Shown here one piece after another: positions 9,514 through 19,812 of a stretch of 64,000 nt of DNA (position 1 is the first letter of the stretch; the number at the start of each line of letters is the position of its first letter). A program made the translations under genes and the position numbers. Where the stretch lies: assembly GCA_907163375.1 (NCBI GenBank), contig CAJQUW010002197.1, positions 224,501 through 288,500 on the forward strand, given 5' to 3'. Below the pieces are notes generated by a model. That model was given only the letters and a program-made list of their open reading frames with translations, was not told the origin of the DNA and did not search any database. Source of the DNA: Prostheceraeus crozeri. Lineage: Eukaryota > Platyhelminthes > Polycladida > Euryleptidae.

Positions 9514-10657
9514 TTGTTGAAATTGTCAGGTCACGTTATATCCCGTCCTTTGTGCTACATATTTAACCTTTCTTTCGAAAAAGGTATTTTTCCGAAGATC
9601 TGGAAAGTTGCTGATGTTTGTGCTGTGCCTAAATCTCGTCCTGTGAACGTACGTAAATTGAGACCTATATATCTCTTGCCTGTAATAAGCAATGTCTATG
9701 AAAAAGTTGTCCTGAGTAACTTCAGCCATTCACTCTTAGAATTTTACGATGAACACCAATTTGCCTACCGACCCCGTTCGTCAACTGTATGTGCGCTACT
9801 TACCCTACAAGACATAGTTCTAAAGTTTCTTGGTGATACAAATGTTGCTGCTGTTCGTATTATAACATTTGATATGTCGCACGCCTTCGATTGTATTCCA
9901 CATCATCTCTTGTTGTCGTTTATTTCGAAACTCCAATTTGCAAATGTCAACTACTTTATCAACTGGCTGACTAGTTACCTATGTGATCGCAAACAACGTG
10001 TAAAATTGGGAACAACTTTGAGTAATAACATTCATGTCACAAGTGGGGTCCCTCAGGGCTCAGTTATTGGCCCGATGTTATTTTCTATTTATTTATCCAG
10101 CTATAAGCCGTGTGATGCAGATATCGAAGTAATCAATCATGCTGATGATGTAACCCTTATTGTACCCGTGTGGAAAGATCAGCCAAGTAATTTATCTGTT
10201 GTGAAACCTGAAATTGATAATTTTGAATCATAGTGCCGGTCTTCAAATGTCCGCAAACACATCTAAAATTAAGACACTCTGTGTTGGCTTTGGTAGAGCT
10301 TTCACCGTTTTGGAAGTTCCGTATTTGGACAATGTTAGCGTTCTGAAATTGTTAGGACTGCACATCAACAGCAAATTCAAATGGGGAGATCACATTGATT
10401 TTGTTGTAAGAAAGGCTGCTCAAAGTTTGTATGTTCTAAGACTTCTGAAAGGCACGTTAAACCATGACCAATTGATTATTGTATTCAACGCCATAATCAT
10501 GTCCTTATTCGATTATGCTTCTGCTGTATTTTTGAACCCAGGGGAACATTTGAATAATCGCTTGTTGTCAATTTGTAAGCGGGCTTTCCGCATCATTCAC
10601 AGCTACAACGTTGTAGTCTGTACGTGTTGCAGCATTTTTGAAGTTGAACAGCGTTGA
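9514..10657 (+). pseudogene. LINE reverse transcriptase
   Basis: RT motifs in order: WKVADVCAVPKSRP and KLRPIYLLPVISNVYEKVV (block 1-2), HQFAYRPRSST (block 2a), IITFDMSHAFDCIPHHLL (motif A with catalytic Asp), TSGVPQGSVIGPMLFSIYL (motif B), and NHADDVTLI (motif C, here HADD for the usual YADD). The frame then shifts at about 10230 into LLGLHINSKFKWGDHI (thumb) at 10214-10657. The H in place of Y and the missing stretch between motifs B and C mark it as decayed. Confidence 0.8.
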
Positions 10658-11154
10658 AATTCTTTAGCTCTCAACCTATTCAAGCAAGCACTGTCCTCAC
10701 CTCATTATATTCTGCACCACCTGATGCCAGCTACTTCGGACCGATCAAGGAGATTGATTCTTCCACCTGCACGAACTGTGCGCGGAACAAACGGATTTAT
10801 ATTTTCATGCTCTGTGAAGTACAATGACAGTCTGTGAAGTGTGTCTACTTTCTATTTGCTTCGTCAGAACACCAATTATTTTGCTTGTAACCTTAACCCC
10901 TACGATTCCCATTCGGGTTTTGTTTCTTTTAAATATACGCCTATTTACTTTTCTTTACTTTACTTTTACATGAGAAACAATTTCTCGAATAAAGTTATCA
11001 TTAGCATGTCGTATAGCATTATATCGCTTATTTCCCTTCATTCGTTGAAGAGCTCGAATGGCCTCAGGAAATCTTGAAGACTTTCGACTTTTACGTTTCG
11101 CAATTTTTCTCTTAACCATTGTTACAACTTGATTTTTCCACATTTGCATGGGTG

Positions 11155-11478
11155 CTAACTTTTATGACAGGAGTGACACTCAAAAGGAGCTACATCACAG
11201 TGACTATATTGACAAAGTTGAATACAGAATCGTATGAAACAGTGCTGACAGAAAGTATGCTTACATCTCTTAAAGATGCGTTTTTCACTTCCATCATTTC
11301 GCTTATATAAATCGCACATATTTTCACTCTTACTAACAACTTCTAAAGCAAGTCTTTTTGAAGATATGAAATTGCTTGCCTTTTCTAAGTAATTGACACA
11401 TGTGCAGAAGGAATATACTTCGAGAGTAAGCAGACACAACTCGAAAAACAGTTGTGCTACGATCAAGTACCATTGCAT
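11155..11478 (-). CDS. RING-like Cys-rich protein, copy A only
   Basis: A 107-residue frame whose second half carries a zinc-ligand pattern: CDLYKR, then CKHTFCQHCFIRFCIQLC, then CHSCHK. The C-x-H-x-F-C-x-x-C core is like the middle of a RING finger (E3 ligase type). The N-terminal half has a hydrophobic stretch. It is placed between the basic Gly-tail gene and the Pol-N-like gene. Virus-like elements often encode RING proteins against host defence, but that role is inference. Copy B lacks most of this gene. Confidence 0.5.
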   Translation of the reverse strand: MQWYLIVAQLFFELCLLTLEVYSFCTCVNYLEKASNFISSKRLALEVVSKSENMCDLYKRNDGSEKRIFKRCKHTFCQHCFIRFCIQLCQYSHCDVAPFECHSCHKS

Positions 11479-11896
11479 CTTTGAGTTTCTTTTATACTAA
11501 GTTGAATGTGAATATGTGAAATCTCTTCAATCACTAGACTGCTACCATGATGGTTAAATGCATCAAGACGTTGAGCAACTTTTCCCATATGTCTTTCAAA
11601 AAATTCTTCGGGATTGTCTACAACTTCCATCGAATAAGAAGCAAAGTGGAAGAAACGATCTTTTACCTCTTCATTCCCAAAATGACTGAAATGAATTTTC
11701 GCAACTAATCTCGCCATTACAATTCTATTAGAAAACGTATCCATTAACTTCAAAAATAGAGTGCTAGTATCACCAGTAACTGATTTGATGTTGATCTCAT
11801 CTTTATGAAAAGTTATCACATAATCTTGAATAGCTCCCTTTTACGCTTTGTCTATGAAAACTTAATGTTTCACAATCATTTGAGGAAGACATTGTC
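11463..11896 (-). pseudogene. Pol-N-like small protein, copy A
   Basis: About 120 residues. Patterns such as DYVITFHKDEINIKSV, FLKLMDTFSNRIVMARLVAK, FASYSMEVVDN and near the end HGSSLVIEEISHIHIQL recall the N-terminal domain of the polymerase protein in F54H12.2-type elements, where a GSGWVI-x-x-I-x-x-I motif closes the domain. Here it is a stand-alone gene far from the polymerase. Its function is unknown; in relatives the domain precedes the polymerase proper. The similarity is judged by eye. Confidence 0.4.
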
Positions 11897-11952
11897 CTCC
11901 TTCATCTTTCCCACCCGTTGCATGAAAATAACAAAGTTTTTTCATAAAGCAT

Positions 11953-12510
11953 TTATTGAACGACTTTAACAAGCATGCATTGCAAATTTTGGGTTTGAAA
12001 CAGATAAAATAGATACAGTTGGTAGCTATCATATAAAGAGCAATGATGACCAAACATTACTTTAGCAGTGTTGAGAAAAGGAAGGAAAAGGCATTGATTA
12101 TGAATGTAGCGACTACAACGAACATTTGAAATAGGAACACTCAATTCCTTAAAAAGTTCAGTGACTTCATGATAGTGTTGATTAGCTCTACTATCCGAAG
12201 GTGGAAGTAGAATATAATTGATGATTAAATTAGGAAATAGCTTCTTTTCCTTAGTAGGATTATTTCAAAGGATATGTACAGTATTGAAAACTGCTAACCA
12301 TCTTTTAAAGTCAGTAAGAAGAGCACTTTCATTAGAAGAGCCATAGTCTTGCAAGTATTGCTGATTAAGTCCATGGATGTGTTTTCTCGCCCAACTATCA
12401 GCGTTGGGATCACACTTGGCATGCTGATGGTAGACACTAACAATTTGATACGACCAATTGTCCATAGCAATAGCACTGAGCTCCTGTACAGGTTCACCCT
12501 CACAATCCAT
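11953..12510 (-). pseudogene. DEDD-type 3'-5' exonuclease-like protein, copy A
   Basis: The N-terminus MDCEGEPVQELSAIAMDNW has the D-x-E core followed by Q-E, as in DEDDh exonucleases of the ERI1/3'hExo type, where D-x-E binds the catalytic metals. WARKHIHGLNQQYL contains the H-G-L/I signature that follows in that family. A second half (ISNVRCSRYIHNQCLFLPFL) lies further along the minus strand. A proofreading or RNA-trimming role for the element is inferred. The first part is identical in copy B. Confidence 0.5.
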
Positions 12511-12540
12511 AGAAGTGATGATAGATAACTAAAAAGGAAA

Positions 12541-12870
12541 TCACTTATTTTTACTCATCTGATGAAGAGTCCTATAACATATTACAAAATGATGAAGTAC
12601 ATCGATGCTGTTCACGACAAAATACACAAATAACATGATGGCAGCGAAGAAGCAAATGTATCTGATAAGTCCACGTTTACGACACTCAAAGCACATGAGC
12701 GAATTGTCATAAGGTAGAGATAGGTAATGACTAGTGATTCTCCTTCTCTGGCTTGCGTTTAGCGGCAGCATTCTTCTCTGACTTGCGCTTTGTACCGCTC
12801 TCGTTGAGGACTTGATCAATAATGTCATGAACGTCTGGTTGCTTTGGTATATATAGGATGGATTGAGCAT
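12541..12870 (-). pseudogene. Membrane-segment / basic-tail region, copy A
   Basis: One frame ends in a clear transmembrane segment (YICFFAAIMLFVYFVVNSI) after CFECRKRGLIR, a CxxC plus basic collar that would sit on one membrane face. The overlapping frame reads PKQPDVHDIIDQVLNESG then a Lys-rich tail (KRKSEKNAAAKRKPEKENH), identical in copy B. I cannot say which frame is used; the Lys-rich frame fits better with the upstream coding. Function unknown. Confidence 0.35.
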
Positions 12871-13090
12871 GCGTCGATATAGAGGCTAATTTGTTATTCT
12901 GGTGATAGCCATGATATATTCCACTGATAGTAAAACCAATATTCCAAGTGCCTTCTGCGAGGTCTTCACATCAGATGGATGTTACTTGATCTCCGTCCTT
13001 TTTATAGTATGAGCACCAATGCGATAGTGGTAAAGAAAGCTTTGCACCATCCCATATCTTTCTATATGAAGTATCATTGTCATCTCTCGC
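12740..13090 (-). pseudogene. Unrecognised gene next to the end gene, copy A
   Basis: Minus-strand reading from 13090 gives an acidic start (MEGERDDNDTSYRKIWDGAK), then LPLSHWCSYYKKDGDQVTSI and EDLAEGTWNIGFTISGIYHG. The same sequence occurs in copy B, apart from the foldback insertion there. It leads into the PKQPDVHDIIDQ stretch listed above, so both may be one gene. I recognise no family. Fossil condition. Confidence 0.3.
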
Positions 13091-13096
13091 CTTCCA

Positions 13097-13520
13097 TTAC
13101 TTGCTAAGGGGAGTAGGGATGTCCATATTTAATGTTGCAAACTCTTCAATGATATCGAGTTGGCGACGTATGTATGGATTCACAGGAATGACTACGTAGT
13201 CCCCATACTGATTGTTCAATATCTTCACTTCAGTGGAAGTAATCATTCCCGTTTTCAATACTGTACTATGATCGTAGTAATGTATGGCTTGTCGGAATTT
13301 ACGCTGTAGTAGGGTAGGATTATGTACTTTTGTTGTCTCTTCTAATGGCCTCAACATAAGACGATCTGATTGTAGAGAACCTTGTAACGCCTGAACACTA
13401 TCTTGTCCTGTAAATGCAGTAGATGTAGTAGATGCCTGAAAATAAAAGAGATGCTCTTAAGTTAACACTCAAGAGAGGAGAGGAAGGAAGGTTCCGACTT
13501 ACCATCTCAGTTGGATAATA
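13097..13520 (-). CDS. End gene with start-codon intron, copy A
   Basis: The main exon (13097-13435) encodes a protein of about 113 residues with LMLRPLEETTKVHNPTLLQR, YDHSTVLKTGM, YGDYVVIPVNPYIRRQLDII; no family recognised. A donor GTAAGT on the minus strand directly follows an ATG at 13503-13505, and TTTTATTTTCAG precedes GCATCTACTAC at 13435, giving a 67-bp intron (13436-13502) that leaves only the start codon in exon 1. The polymerase gene at the other end of the element has the same arrangement. It is the first gene of the minus-strand block, next to the right TIR. Confidence 0.6.
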
Positions 13521-13649
13521 TGATATTTGAGCTGAGAGAATGTGAGAATGTCACTTGTGCGACTCAAAGATAGAATGATGGTTAATCTGCAAACATCATT
13601 ATTTATGGAGAAATGCTGGATTCTCATTGGACGACGACCCCCATTGGCC

Positions 13650-14418
13650 AATGTCATCCAGCTGATTCTCAATCTTGTCTCCGTTTTCTCGTCCGATGCT
13701 TCGTTTGGTCGCTAGAGACCAAAAACCAAGTTTCAATTTTGCGAAAATATCCTAAGTGTCAGAAATCATAAAAATCGACGAGTCTCAACTCTGGCTATAA
13801 ACCATCTAGTCGGGTGTAAAATGTCATGAGGATTCCAATACTGGTCTCAGATTTCTCAGATACAAATTTTATTTCACTCCCACGACCCTTAAAACCTATC
13901 ATATAGATGTTGAACATCACGCTGATTACGAATCTGATCTCAGTTTTTTCATACGATGCTTCGTTCGTCCGCTATAGCCCAAAAACAGAATTTCAATTTT
14001 GCGAAAAAATCCGAAGTCCGGCTTTTCGCCAATTTCCAAAATCTTAAATGGCGTCTCAAACTTAAACGAAGGAAGATATGGACAAGCCGTTTCGTTCAGT
14101 GAATTTGTATTACTCTTACCCTTTTAACGAGCTATTGCACGACTTTCTACGATCTTTACAGCCGAGGATAGGGAGAGGGGAGACGTCAGCGAATTTTTTC
14201 TCGCCGATGGACTTGAAACTCACCATACCAATGCCGAATTTCACACTGAATTCGAATCTGGCCTCAGATTTACCATTGGAGTTGGTGGTCAGACCCTACC
14301 AGGACGGCCGACCATGACTAACCCGGACGGTCGATCCAGACCGCCACACAAACCACACGCCTGCGCCGCCAAAATAGCAGGCCGGCGCTGTGCGCAAATG
14401 GGAGGATATCTTACTACT
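13650..14418 (-). repeat. Right terminal region of copy A with subterminal repeats
   Basis: Two tandem relatives of a subterminal word are visible: GATGCTTCGTTTGGTCGCTA near 13696 and GATGCTTCGTTCGTCCGCTA near 13955, each followed by CCAAAAAC and a TTTCAATTTTGCG stretch. The outermost 100 bp (GGACGGCC, CCCGGACGG, GCGCTGTGCGCAAATGGGAG) are the TIR shared with copy B and end in CTTACTACT. No gene is seen here. Confidence 0.75.
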
Positions 14419-15515
14419 TACTTATCATTCATTTTCTGACAATTGATTATCACTATGAATATGACACGTGAACTTGCGTGTGTAATTCATAATATGAATT
14501 TCCATGTCATTCTAAGAAAATCGTATGATTAAACATGACATGTCACTGCCCAGTTCTTTACAGACTGCCCATTATTAATCTATCTAGTGCGGCTGTTAGC
14601 ATGAGTTTCTCCAGGGAACAAGGCCGAAAAGGAATTATGGAATTTATTTATTATTATTATTATGGATACGGAATTATGATACTTTCATAGAAAGATGTGT
14701 ACCTTATGGCTACTGTGTCTGCCGCCGAATTCTATCCGATTCCTCTTCTTGTCGGACAGGATCAAAGAAAAATACATATAGATCCAATGGAACGCACAAT
14801 GCAATTCTTCTTTGATTAAATGAGAAGTACTAAATCTAGAGACTTTTGACATGGAATGAATGTCTTCAGGTCACTTCCTATCACGCTCATATACCTTTGT
14901 CAATGAGGCTCAACACATTCACATATAACATGTAAATCTGCCGGTAGACGCAACATTTGGGGCAGTTTCAGCCACATTTAACCACATTCTCGCATGCACA
15001 ACCGATCAGAAGCATGATAATAACACACACACGCGCATGATAGAAAATGACCAGGACAAGGATACTCTAAACTCTATAACGAAGAAGGACTAGAATGGAC
15101 ATGGATATTGAGAGTGGACATGACAATAGGAGGGCACTAGCAGCTTTTCAATGTACTGGGAGTTATCTTAAAATATATCACCTTTCGGCAAGAATCTACA
15201 ACTATTTCATGGTTGCATGTTTCAGTAATTTGATTCTTCATAAGATCAGCGTCATCAACCTAAATCGGTGTCTAAATGATCACTTGAAATGACCATCAAC
15301 AAGCCAGTATTGTCCATCCTAATCTTAAACAAAGCGAAGAGTCGAATTTCTATGCCAAAAGTTATGGCTGTATTTAGAAGTTTACATTTAAACATAGAAA
15401 ACCTAGTATTTAATTAAAAATCCCATTCTACTTCTCATTGCCTTTCATGTACTTTTCTTCGATCCTGTATTCCTGTCTGACAAGAAAAGGAATCGGGCAG
15501 GACTCAGTAGACGCC

Positions 15516-15558
<43 letters not shown>

Positions 15559-17483
15559 TGCGCAGGCTTTAAGTTCTATGATTGTCAATAATATTAATTG
15601 TCTCGGAGATTGCACGAGTAAGCGTGTGATTTGTATGCTCAACACACAGACTCAAAGACAACATCTATGAGAAGCTAGAGATTCCAGCGGGGACGATCGA
15701 TTTTGAGTAGACCAAATAATTTGATCCCAAATTTGACGGAAAGAAGGAGATTTCAAGTCATAATTAGTGTTGGTGTCAGAATCCATTAAATCGCTAGATA
15801 TTTGTAGTTTAATAAGCCTATTTGTAGCATCATGCAGTTAGCACTTTGAAAAAATCGCTGACAAATTTTTATATCATAATTGACCAATCGACGAGAGATC
15901 ATTTTAGATTTTCACAAAACGGATTACCATCGACTGATGGAAGGCGCAGGACGCCGAAGGCCCGTCTGGAGCGTATTTTACTTTGAACTTTGAAATTGTA
16001 AATCAAAGTATGCCTATAAATCAAGTTTTATTTGATTTGTATTTTATATCAAATTATACTGCCACGCTGCATCTTCCGTAATTTTTATTTGTGGAAAGCA
16101 AATTCTCAAACGAAGCAGAATAGCACTGCTTGATCAATTCTGAAAGTTGAATGTTGAGATGTCTGAGAGAGTGAGATATGTAGTTTAGATATCTTAAACG
16201 ATTAAGAGCATCACAACAATCTACATAATTTTCCACATGTGCATTCCCTAACTGAAAGATTTCATCTGCACTATTTGTCTTCAACATCGCCTTCTGAAAT
16301 GAGTTTAAACAGCACGTTATTTCAAATAATGACATACCAAGAACACGCCAGTAAGCGTGCAATATAGCCGTGTTTTAACATATGTTCAAGCAATAAGTAA
16401 TCATTTTTACTTTTTTCGTTTGACATTTAGAAGTTTTGACATGACGCACAAATCCCAGATGAATGTATCTCACAACCAGTCTTAGAATGGCTACATTTAA
16501 ACAGGTGTAGAAGTCTGCTGATTACCTTTTCCTGTCTTGTTGTTGACGTATGCTACTTCATCTGATTTTTAATAGTTGGCGGGAATGAATGAAACATCCT
16601 GTTATGGTCACGCTTTCTTGCCGTTTGTTGACTAATTAGAAGTCAACACGCAATCATAATATTTTCTGATGCATGTTGGGGTCCCGCAAGTTTGCGTTAT
16701 GCGAAAGATGTCTGGCGAACATCTTCACATTATGACGCAAAGTATTTATCCGGTGAAATTATAAAATGTTTTTGATAGGGTACAAAAGTCCCGATCGGAG
16801 GATTCATTTTACGTTGGGAATCTGACACAGGCGGAGAGCGAGTAGGCCTACTGTAGCATCGCCGGTATGATTCAAAGAAAAGTCGCTACAGACTCACATA
16901 TGACCTAATACCTTCTTGATATGTTATTTTCAAGGTCAAATGCAATATACTTGGCATATGGATTTTGCGACAAGTGGTTAATTTTCTGACTATTCGTTTT
17001 TCTTGATAATAAATATCTAATGTCAATCACAATGCGATAGGGGACAAAAAGGTGAAAAAATGGATACATGTCAGGTTTTAACCATTTGTCACGAAATTCA
17101 TGCCTTTCTGACTTGAAAATCACGTGTCGTGTACTATTCATTCCTGCAGCAAGGACAAGGTGTTCTTTCTAAAAAGTGAATTGAATAGTGATTTACGTTG
17201 GGCCTACTGCAGAAATATTGTCCATATTTTAAGCAGAATAAATAACACAGTGTGTAGATGGTAAAATGATGATCTGGTGATTTCAACGAAATATCAACGA
17301 ATTATCAAATCAACGTCATTGCATGAAAATCATAGTAATACTATAATTAGATAAAAATAAATTAAATTGGCCTGAAAAAGCTTATACTCGCAGGCAAATT
17401 GGACAAAGAGTTCAGGGATCTAAATTATAAATCTCAGGGAATAGTAATAACCCAATGATAGAATATTATAGAATCGATGGTTA
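14419..17483. other. Host spacer between the two Polinton copies
   Basis: About 3.1 kb of AT-rich DNA with no supported gene. An (AT)n microsatellite lies at about 15522-15557. A 102-codon minus-strand frame at 16054-16362 is open but shows no recognisable domain or repeat elsewhere in the window. The first bases (TACTTA) may be the target duplication of copy A, which cannot be checked. Confidence 0.6.
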
Positions 17484-17489
17484 GATACC
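17484..17489. repeat. Left target-site duplication of copy B
   Basis: GATACC directly precedes the TIR start AGTAGTAAG. Its partner GATAGC follows the other TIR at 40891-40896. Six bases with one mismatch is the size expected for Polinton integrases. Confidence 0.7.
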
Positions 17490-17790
17490 AGTAGTAAGAA
17501 ATCCTCCCATTTGCGAACAGCGCCCCTCTCTTGTGAGCGTGAGTGAGGTTGTTGTCTGGGTCAGCCGTCCGGGTTATCGTGGTCGGTCGTCGTGGCGGTT
17601 TTTGGTCTGTAGCGGCGAAAGGAGGCCTCGTACATGAAAATGAATGTACCGGTACCATGAACAACAAAATGAAAATGGCCAATTTTAGGCCTAGGAACAT
17701 TGTTTCCAGTTGATTTTGAGAGAAAGAGTGCTGACCCCCCTCTGGACAGTGACTTCAATCTTGGGTTGTAGGGATCGCAGAGGTATGTCG
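17490..17790 (+). repeat. Left terminal inverted repeat of copy B
   Basis: The sequence from AGTAGTAAG through the ATCCTCCCATTTGCG word, GTCTGGGTCAGCCGTCCGGG, the GGTTTTTGGTCTGTAGCGGC stretch and the CCCTCTGGACAGTGAC stretch matches the reverse complement of 40600-40890 with scattered differences. It matches the right end of copy A more distantly. Homology fades near 17780-17870. Confidence 0.85.
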
Positions 17791-18413
17791 TTTCTCTCGA
17801 GGTCCGATATCGGAAATCCAACGTTCCGTAGGAACCTGACTTAGAAAATTTCATTGCTGATGTCAGCTAAGCTGTCAGACTTATAGGTTAGCCAGTATAT
17901 GGCTTGTGATCAATTTGATCAAGTAGGTCCAATACTTATAAACGGTGTATCTTCGGTTCTAGTGCACCGATTGAGTTGATTCAAAAAAGGTTCAATAGCT
18001 ATTGATTAGAGCTATATTTACTGACCACCTATAAAATTTCATAAGTAGTACTAAATGCCGAAAAATTTAAATTTGCTATTTTTGATGATTTATAAGGTTT
18101 TCAAATCTTCTGAATTCAATAAAGACATTTATGAAGTTGTCAGAGGCGAGCTTCGGCTCCAGACTGGTTTCCTGAAGTAAATAACTCCACCGATTTTCAT
18201 GTCAAAATCGGGGTCCGAATACCAACACAGTGATATGACGCACGCTCTGTCCGCGGGAGGTTGGATTTGAGAGCCGAAGCCTTGGAGTCGGGATAAGATC
18301 CCCTCTGAGTAATGTCTGTAGCGGATTCATCAGCTTAACTTGTCTATCCTCAAGTATTAAAAACATAATTGCATGAATTTTAATTCATTGTTTTCTCCTT
18401 TTCGCTTCAGAAA

Positions 18414-19636
18414 AATGATTAAGTCAGCTAACGCCAAAACAGCCTTTAAACGGTCCACATGACAGAAGGTGTACAGGAGCGACACCTTCAAAAAATACGA
18501 CTGCGGTGTCAAGAAGCAGGTGGGCGCAATGCGGTATTATTGCAGCTCGCGTAGGATCTCTCGCCTTATCGGGAAGTTATAGGAGTGTCACTCGACGCAA
18601 AGTGGTTGTGTGCAGGTAGAGATGAGTGAGGAAGAGAAGCGAGCGCTCTTCCCGGCAGAAGTAAGAAGCCTAGAGCAGCAGGCGGCAACTTAGGCAATGA
18701 AACCACCAACGACACCTACAACAGCCGATCAGAGCGAGACCATCAAACCACCAACGTCACCTACCCCACCTGCGCAGAGCGAGACCAGCAGCCTCAGCGA
18801 CACGAGCAGTGAGAGCGAGAGCGAGGGTGAGGATGGCCGCATCGAATCCCATGTGATAGATGACGAAGACCTCGATAGCGAGGTGAGAAAGCCAGCGAGT
18901 AGTGGTGGGATTGATGCACAATGTCGCAAATTTTTCGAACGTATGCCACTGCTCGCTGAGTATGAGAAAGTCAAGAAAGAAAGGAAGCAGTGGACGGAGG
19001 AGTGCTTCACATATAAGGCGAAGTGTGAGAGCCTCTCGCGCATGGCGGAGGTGTTGAAGAAGGCGGGGGAGAGCTTAAGCGAAAGGGGAAGGGAGCTAGA
19101 AGACGAGAAGATCAAGCTTCTAGCTCGTAAAGACAGGGAAGAAGAGCTCCTGGCTGATAGAGATAGGAAAGAGAAAGAGATCAGGCGGATGAAGGAGGAA
19201 CTAGAGGGGCTACGTCATCAGATGGGAAAGGTGATGGGTGCGAACAAGGAGGTGCACAAGGCAGCGCAAGAAAAGGAGAGTCGGTCGAGCAGAATTCACA
19301 TCCCGATTTCGCAGAAGGGAGTAGTGCCAGCGGAGCCACTTCCCTACGAACGTGGGAAAGGCGAGAGATGCTATCATCGGGCCAAGAAAGGTGTACAGTG
19401 CCTCCATCTAACCTTCGACCATTCGGGCCCAAACACAAGGTTCCTGCATGATTCATGCCCGGAGAAGCTATGTAAGTTAAAAATAGTTGAATTAAATTTT
19501 AGGATGATGAATAACTGCTTCTTTCTTTACAAATATCCACGAGAAGCGTACACCTGCTTCAATTGTCGAGCCATCAGAGAAGCGACAAGCTTGAATCCCA
19601 TTATTCCCAACCCCATGAAAGCCCCAAACGGTCTTT
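18414..19636 (+). pseudogene. Coiled-coil, zinc-binding-like orphan gene in left arm of copy B
   Basis: The main frame starts at 18697; a related upstream frame begins at 18414 just after CCTTTTCGCTTCAG. Order in the 313-residue product: Pro/Thr repeats (KPPTTPTTADQSE twice, diverged), a Ser/Glu acidic stretch, a charged coiled coil of about 110 residues (EYEKVKKERKQW to RMKEELEGLRHQMGKV), then a Cys/His region (CYHRAKKGVQCLHL, HDSCPEKLCKLK, YTCFNCRAI). Its base composition is more GC-rich than its neighbours, hinting at a separate origin. The stop lies inside a histone-type stem-loop (19630-19644). A gag-like or scaffold-like role is possible; I recognise no family. Treated as fossil. Confidence 0.45.
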
Positions 19637-19644
19637 AAGAGACC
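19630..19644 (+). terminator. Histone-type 3' stem-loop 1
   Basis: CAAACGGTCTTTAAGAGACC followed by ACCA. Flanks AAACGG and CCACCA are those of metazoan histone mRNA 3' ends; the stem is 5 bp with a 5-base loop, one base shorter than the standard 16-mer. It coincides with the end of the coiled-coil gene. Confidence 0.5.
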
Positions 19645-19657
19645 ACCATGGAGCAAG

Positions 19658-19718
19658 TGTGATAGTACCTCCTCGTGGTTTGCTCTGGACAGACTTCGGT
19701 CTGACTGAATCTATCACA
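19658..19718 (+). promoter_or_regulatory. Palindromic cassette 1 with UUCG hairpin
   Basis: Outer arms TGTGATAG (19658-19665) and CTATCACA (19711-19718) pair; inside is CAGACTTCGGTCTG, a stable UUCG-tetraloop-type hairpin. A related cassette lies at 20060-20135. It is about 50 bp upstream of a TATATAAA box (near 19769), so it could be an upstream promoter element, or an RNA structure downstream of the stem-loop. Confidence 0.5.
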
Positions 19719-19812
19719 TAATTAGAAAGACTGAATCATGTCTTTGTATCAGAGAGGTATATAAACCGTTGCCTCGGCTTTAACCGAGAAACTTGTTCAA
19801 TGTGTTTTCGCA

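Larger units (their letters stand above)
8203..10978 (+). mobile_element. CR1/Jockey-group LINE inserted in copy A, 5' truncated
   Basis: Non-LTR retrotransposon in plus orientation, 2.8 kb, flanked by AATTTCT (8196-8202 and 10979-10985). It starts inside the endonuclease domain (CNAQSLLYKLDELR, then VTETWF) so the 5' UTR and ORF1 are missing. The RT follows, then a tail ending in a TTTACTTTTCTTTACTTTAC-type simple repeat, typical of CR1-like 3' ends. Several stops and frame changes separate the endonuclease, RT and C-terminal frames, so it is dead. It is absent from copy B and therefore younger than the split of the two copies. Confidence 0.85.
7871..11149 (-). pseudogene. Basic protein with Gly-rich hydrophobic tail, split by the LINE, copy A
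   Basis: The N-terminal part (10985-11149: KRKIAKRKSRKSS, then KGNKRYNAIRHANDNFI) and the C-terminal part (7871-8195: LRTKKLSPQQRKLLKRHTIK, then a hydrophobic LLQLLAPIVGDLLGSIF tail) lie either side of the LINE at 8203-10978. The plan of very basic region, L-S-x-x-Q-R-K-L-x-R-H helix and short Gly/Leu tail is common to a small protein of this element group, perhaps a membrane-active or core virion protein. Function is inferred only. Confidence 0.55.
1..14418. mobile_element. Polinton/Maverick (adintovirus-like), copy A, right part
   Basis: This is the right-hand part of a capsid-bearing DNA element; its left part, with the polymerase gene, lies off the window. The genes match copy B one for one in order and strand (968 here aligns with 29563 there, 13097 with 37788). 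Family hallmarks seen are a retroviral-type integrase with chromodomain, an FtsK/HerA-like packaging ATPase, an adenain-like protease and an F54H12.2-type capsid protein. The right end is placed at CTTACTACT (14418), the same terminal word that ends copy B; no left flank is visible, so no target duplication can be checked. It is a fossil with roughly ten interruptions and carries a LINE (8203-10978) and another inserted sequence (about 3515-4300). Protein identity to copy B is mostly well above 90 percent, so the two parted fairly recently. Confidence 0.9.

Noticed and set aside
15522-15557. (AT)n run as a functional element
   Set aside because: It is an ordinary dinucleotide microsatellite.
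16054-16362. 102-codon minus-strand frame between the Polintons
   Set aside because: No recognisable domain, promoter or repeat partner; the length is reachable by chance in 3 kb of DNA.
18729-19456. Minus-strand frames opposite the coiled-coil gene
   Set aside because: They are antisense shadows of a repetitive, charged plus-strand coding region with no domain of their own.
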